A stretch of 64,000 nucleotides of DNA from Halosegnis rubeus (GTDB lineage: Archaea > Halobacteriota > Halobacteria > Halobacteriales > Haloarculaceae). A program made the translations under genes and the position numbers. The stretch lies in NCBI RefSeq assembly GCF_009184545.1, contig NZ_QJOW01000002.1, positions 372,001 through 436,000 of the forward strand, given 5' to 3'. Of this stretch, positions 60,927-64,000 are shown in pieces. The notes beneath the pieces were generated by a model. That model searched no databases, was not told the DNA's origin, and worked only from the letters and a program-made list of their open reading frames with translations. Each line of letters begins with the position of its first letter. Positions within the stretch are counted from its first letter, which is position 1.

Positions 60927-61800
60927 CTCCCCGCTGCTCGCGCCGCTTTTGGCCGCGAGCATCTGGGGTGGGATGTACGTCGTCTCCAAGTGGGGGTTCG
61001 CCCAGATTCCGCCGCTGACGCTCGTGACGATGCGGGCAGTCCTCGGCGCGGCGGTCCTGCTCCCGCTCGTCTGGGTCGTGAAGCCGTCGCGTTCCTTCTC
61101 CCGGCGGGACTGGCGCGGCTTCGCCGGGCTGGCCGCCCTGCTGGCGGTGTCGCTCGCGGCCCAGTTTCTCGGGACCGACCTCACGACCGCGGCACAGGGG
61201 TCGCTCATCACCGTTCTGACACCCGTGTTCACCGTCGCGCTCGGGGTGGCGGTGCTTGGTGAATCCCTCGGCTCGCGGAAGGCCGTCGGCATCCTGCTCG
61301 CGACCGTCGGGACGGGGGTCGTCCTCGCTGGCCGGTACACGCTGGCGGACCTCGCCTCCGACGCGCTCGTCGGTCCCACGCTTCTTGTCGTCGCTGCCGC
61401 CACGTTCGCCGGCTACACGGCCTTCGGCAAGCGACTGATTCGGACCTACTCGGCGCTGGAGACGGCGACGTACGCGACTGCGCTTGCCGTCCCGCTGTTC
61501 GCGCTCGGTGCGCTCGCGGAGCTGACGCTCACGGACGCCTCGCTCGGCGCTATCGCGTGGTCGCCGGCGCTGGTCGCGGCGGTCGCGTACCTCGGCGTCG
61601 TCTCGACCGCGCTGGCGTGGTATCTGTGGTACAAGGGCATTGAGCGGGCGGCCGCCTCGACCACCGCGGTCGCGTTCTTCGCACAGCCGGTCGTCGGTAT
61701 CGCGCTCGGTGGGCTACTCCTGAACGAGGCCATCGGGCCGGCACTCGTCGCAGGCGGGGTTGTCCTCGCGGTCGGCGTCGGGCTTGTTTCGACAGCCTGA
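60913..61800 (+). CDS. EamA/DMT-family transporter, 295 aa
   Basis: Ten hydrophobic helices in two repeats of the EamA domain (ASIWGGMYVVSKWGF in the first and AAATFAGYTAFGKRLI in the second), typical of drug/metabolite exporters. Substrate unknown. It is translationally coupled with the phosphatase by a 14-base overlap. Confidence 0.88.
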   Translation: MPLRDSPLLAPLLAASIWGGMYVVSKWGFAQIPPLTLVTMRAVLGAAVLLPLVWVVKPSRSFSRRDWRGFAGLAALLAVSLAAQFLGTDLTTAAQGSLITVLTPVFTVALGVAVLGESLGSRKAVGILLATVGTGVVLAGRYTLADLASDALVGPTLLVVAAATFAGYTAFGKRLIRTYSALETATYATALAVPLFALGALAELTLTDASLGAIAWSPALVAAVAYLGVVSTALAWYLWYKGIERAAASTTAVAFFAQPVVGIALGGLLLNEAIGPALVAGGVVLAVGVGLVSTA

Positions 61801-61844
61801 GGCCCGAGGAAGGCTTTAGTCCCGGCGGACGCTACCAGTTATCA

Positions 61845-63461
61845 ATGAGCGCGGACCGCGGCACGCTTGATTTCGCCCTCGAACACGGTGAACGCGAGGA
61901 CGGAAGCGTGGAGTTCAAACAGCGACTCACCCGCGGCGTCCACCTCGCCGACGGCCGCATGGAGTCACTCGCCGCACAGCTTCGCCACCGCGTCCTCTCG
62001 GGCGACGGCGAGGCAACCTACGCCGTCGGCGTCACCGACGACGGCGGTATCGCGGGCATCGACCCCGACGCCTTCTCCGAGACGATGGACGTGCTCTCGG
62101 TCCTCGCCGAGGAGGCCGGCGCACACATCGACGACGTACAGACGTGGAGCGCCGGCGACGCCGACGACAGCGACACCGAGGGTCTCATCGGCGTCGCGAC
62201 TCTCAAAGAAGGGGCTGTCTTCGACAGCGACGACGACCACATCGTCGTCGGGACGGCCGGCCACGTCGACCACGGGAAGTCGACGCTCGTCGGCTCGCTG
62301 GTCACCGGCGACCCCGACGACGGGCAGGGCGGTACGCGGTCGTTTCTCGACGTGCAGCCCCACGAGATGGAACGCGGGCTGTCTGCGGACCTCTCGTATG
62401 GCGTCTACGGCTTCGACGAGCAGGGGATGGCCGTCCGGATGGACAACCCCGACCGCAAGAGCGACCGCGCGGGCGTCGTCGAGGAGGCGGAACGGCTCGT
62501 CTCCTTCGTCGACACCGTGGGCCACGAGCCGTGGCTCCGAACTACGATTCGGGGGCTCGTGGGACAGAAGCTCGACTACGGACTACTCGTGGTCGCGGCC
62601 GACGACGGCCCGACCAAGACCACCCGCGAGCATCTCGGCATCCTGCTAGCCACCGACTTGCCGACGATGGTCGCGATTACGAAGACGGATATGGTGTCAG
62701 ACGAGCGGGTCGCCGAGGTGGAACGCGAGGTGGAGCGACTGCTCCGCAACGCCGAGAAGACGCCGCTGTCGGTCGAGCGCCACGGCGTCGACGCCGCCGT
62801 CGAGGAGATCTCTCCGCAGGTCGTCCCGGTGGTCAAAACGAGCGCCGTCACGATGGACGGACTTCCCCTGCTCGATGAGCTCTTCGAGCGACTCCCGAAG
62901 ACCGTCCAAACCGCCGGCGACTTCTCGATGTACATCGACCGGAGCTACTCGGTCACGGGCGTGGGGGCCGTCGCCTCCGGCACCGTCCGCTCCGGCACCG
63001 TCGAGGTCGGCGACAAACTCCTCCTCGGGCCGATGGCCGACGGCCAGTTTCGCGAGGTCGAAGCCAGAAGCATCGAGATGCACTACCACGAGGTCGAGGA
63101 GGCGCAGGCCGGCCGCATCGTCGGCATCGCACTCTCGAACGTGAAGGAAGAAGAAATCGAGCGCGGGATGGTGCTCGTCCCCCGCGAGAGCGCGCCGACG
63201 CCCGTCCGTGAGTTCGAGGCCGACGTGATGGTGCTCAACCATCCGACGCGCATCGACGACGGCTACGAGCCGGTCGTCCACCTCGAAACCGTGAGCGAGG
63301 CCGCCTCCATCCACCCGGAAGGCGGGCAACTACTCCCCGGGGATTCCGGCGAGGCGACGGTTCGATTCAAGTTCCGCCCGTATCTGGTCGAGGAAGGCCA
63401 ACGGTTCGTCTTCCGCGAGGGGTCGAGCAAGGGCGTCGGCACCGTCACCAGCGTCGAGTGA
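61845..63461 (+). CDS. GTPBP1/EF-Tu-like translational GTPase, 538 aa
   Basis: An N-terminal part of about 130 residues (EFKQRLTRGVHLADGRME) precedes a translation-factor GTPase: G1 GHVDHGKST at residues 139-147, G3 DTVGHE near 224-229, G4 TKTD near 272-275. Beta-barrel domains 2 and 3 follow (SYSVTGVGAVASGTV and VLNHPTRIDDGYEP). It matches the archaeal GTPBP1/2 class, whose role may be ribosome rescue or RNA surveillance. The stop overlaps the next ATG (TGATG). Confidence 0.88.
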   Translation: MSADRGTLDFALEHGEREDGSVEFKQRLTRGVHLADGRMESLAAQLRHRVLSGDGEATYAVGVTDDGGIAGIDPDAFSETMDVLSVLAEEAGAHIDDVQTWSAGDADDSDTEGLIGVATLKEGAVFDSDDDHIVVGTAGHVDHGKSTLVGSLVTGDPDDGQGGTRSFLDVQPHEMERGLSADLSYGVYGFDEQGMAVRMDNPDRKSDRAGVVEEAERLVSFVDTVGHEPWLRTTIRGLVGQKLDYGLLVVAADDGPTKTTREHLGILLATDLPTMVAITKTDMVSDERVAEVEREVERLLRNAEKTPLSVERHGVDAAVEEISPQVVPVVKTSAVTMDGLPLLDELFERLPKTVQTAGDFSMYIDRSYSVTGVGAVASGTVRSGTVEVGDKLLLGPMADGQFREVEARSIEMHYHEVEEAQAGRIVGIALSNVKEEEIERGMVLVPRESAPTPVREFEADVMVLNHPTRIDDGYEPVVHLETVSEAASIHPEGGQLLPGDSGEATVRFKFRPYLVEEGQRFVFREGSSKGVGTVTSVE

Positions 63462-64000
63462 TGGAGCGGGGTCCGGTCTGGCTGTTTGCCGCCCTCGCCA
63501 CGCTCGTGTTCTACGCGGCTGCGGCGGCGCTCGCGTGGGCTGCCCTCGCCGTGGTGTGGAGCCACCGGCCCGACCCCGTGGCGACCGTGCTCGTCGTCGC
63601 TGGCGTGACCATCGCCTTCGGCTACGGCTCCTATCGGTTCGGGACGCGCGCTATCGTGGAATCTCTCGGTGCAGAGCCGCTCGCTCCCCAATGCAGTCCC
63701 GAGCTTCACCGACGGGTCGCGCACCTCTCGAACCGACTCGACATCGAACCGCCGACGGTGTGTGTCGCCCGGATGGAGATGCCGAACGCGCTCGCGCTCG
63801 GGGGTCGACGCGACGGCGTGCTCGTCCTCGACGTGCGGCTCTTCCGGCTGCTCTCCGGGCCGGAGCTGGAGGGCATTCTCGCCCACGAACTCGCGCACCT
63901 CCGTGCCCGCGACGGACTCGTGGGGACACTCGGGGCGACGGCCACCTCGACGGTCGCCAGGCTGCTCGGACTCCTCCTGTTGCCGGCGGCCCTGCTCGCG
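63461..64000 (+). CDS. M48-family (HtpX-like) membrane metalloprotease, partial
   Basis: The first 180 residues are visible before the window edge. Two hydrophobic helices (about 8-32 and 41-60) are followed by a soluble part and the zinc-binding HELAH at residues 142-146 within GILAHELAHLRARD. A third hydrophobic segment begins near residue 160. It is co-translated with the upstream GTPase by an ATG that overlaps the stop. The C-terminal zinc ligand is not in the window. Confidence 0.88.
   Translation, partial: MERGPVWLFAALATLVFYAAAAALAWAALAVVWSHRPDPVATVLVVAGVTIAFGYGSYRFGTRAIVESLGAEPLAPQCSPELHRRVAHLSNRLDIEPPTVCVARMEMPNALALGGRRDGVLVLDVRLFRLLSGPELEGILAHELAHLRARDGLVGTLGATATSTVARLLGLLLLPAALLA

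Overview
The window is a stretch of chromosome from an extremely halophilic archaeon (class Halobacteria). The G+C content is very high, the proteins are strikingly acidic, and many genes have an A/T-rich box about 27 bases before an ATG or GTG with no room for a leader. The gene content is diagnostic: CetZ, the F420 genes cofC/cofG/cofH, MptA, RadB, NreA, S8e, a KaiC-like ATPase, a J-domain/ferredoxin fusion and several families known only from haloarchaea. The genus cannot be fixed from this window alone.

Layout. 1-10.8 kb: HIT protein (cut by the window edge), HD hydrolase, J-ferredoxin, methionine aminopeptidase, KaiC-like ATPase, NAD kinase, MptA, a decayed flavin oxidoreductase, a TrmB-type regulator, a DUF255 protein, two membrane proteins and a Nudix hydrolase. 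10.8-24.4 kb: thymidylate kinase, an NAD(P)-binding protein, then cetZ1-membrane protein-cofC-cofG with convergent cofH, a Get3-like ATPase, an overlapping rhomboid/endonuclease V chain, an exchanger-type transporter, aroE and a helix-hairpin-helix protein. 24.4-32.8 kb: trpE and trpG split by non-coding repeat DNA, a SOUL protein, a cupin, isocitrate dehydrogenase, isoaspartyl peptidase, RadB and a possible RNase H-fold protein. 32.8-43.5 kb: LarC, a CDF metal transporter, acetamidase, an MtaB-type tRNA methylthiotransferase, deoC, a PfkB kinase, membrane proteins and NreA. 43.5-50.3 kb: a purine island (purC, purU, purS, purQ) and an OBG-type GTPase, between which lie two large copies of a non-coding repeat. 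50.3-57.5 kb: tRNA-Leu(UAA), a ferredoxin, a frameshifted TrkA-C protein beside a potassium channel, phoU and an AbrB-PhoU fusion back to back, and S8e. 57.5-64 kb: an IS608-like non-autonomous element, an MscS-like channel, pyrF, a J-domain membrane protein, phosphoglycolate phosphatase, an EamA transporter, a GTPBP-type GTPase and an M48 peptidase (cut by the window edge).

Most of the window is ordinary core chromosome. The unusual material is non-coding. First, a 374-bp element (57530-57903) carries a full set of IS608-type transposition signals at both ends (TTAC target, AAAG guide, left hairpin; GAAT guide, right hairpin, TCAA end) but no transposase. Second, a long repeat family has two large copies flanking the purine genes and an inverted partial copy between trpE and trpG; its core hairpin is conserved and one copy carries an array of hairpins including a 28-base perfect palindrome. 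There are also two clear gene ruins: the oxidoreductase at 5980-6892 and the TrkA-C protein at 51642-52641. No CRISPR array, rRNA, prophage or intact transposase is present.
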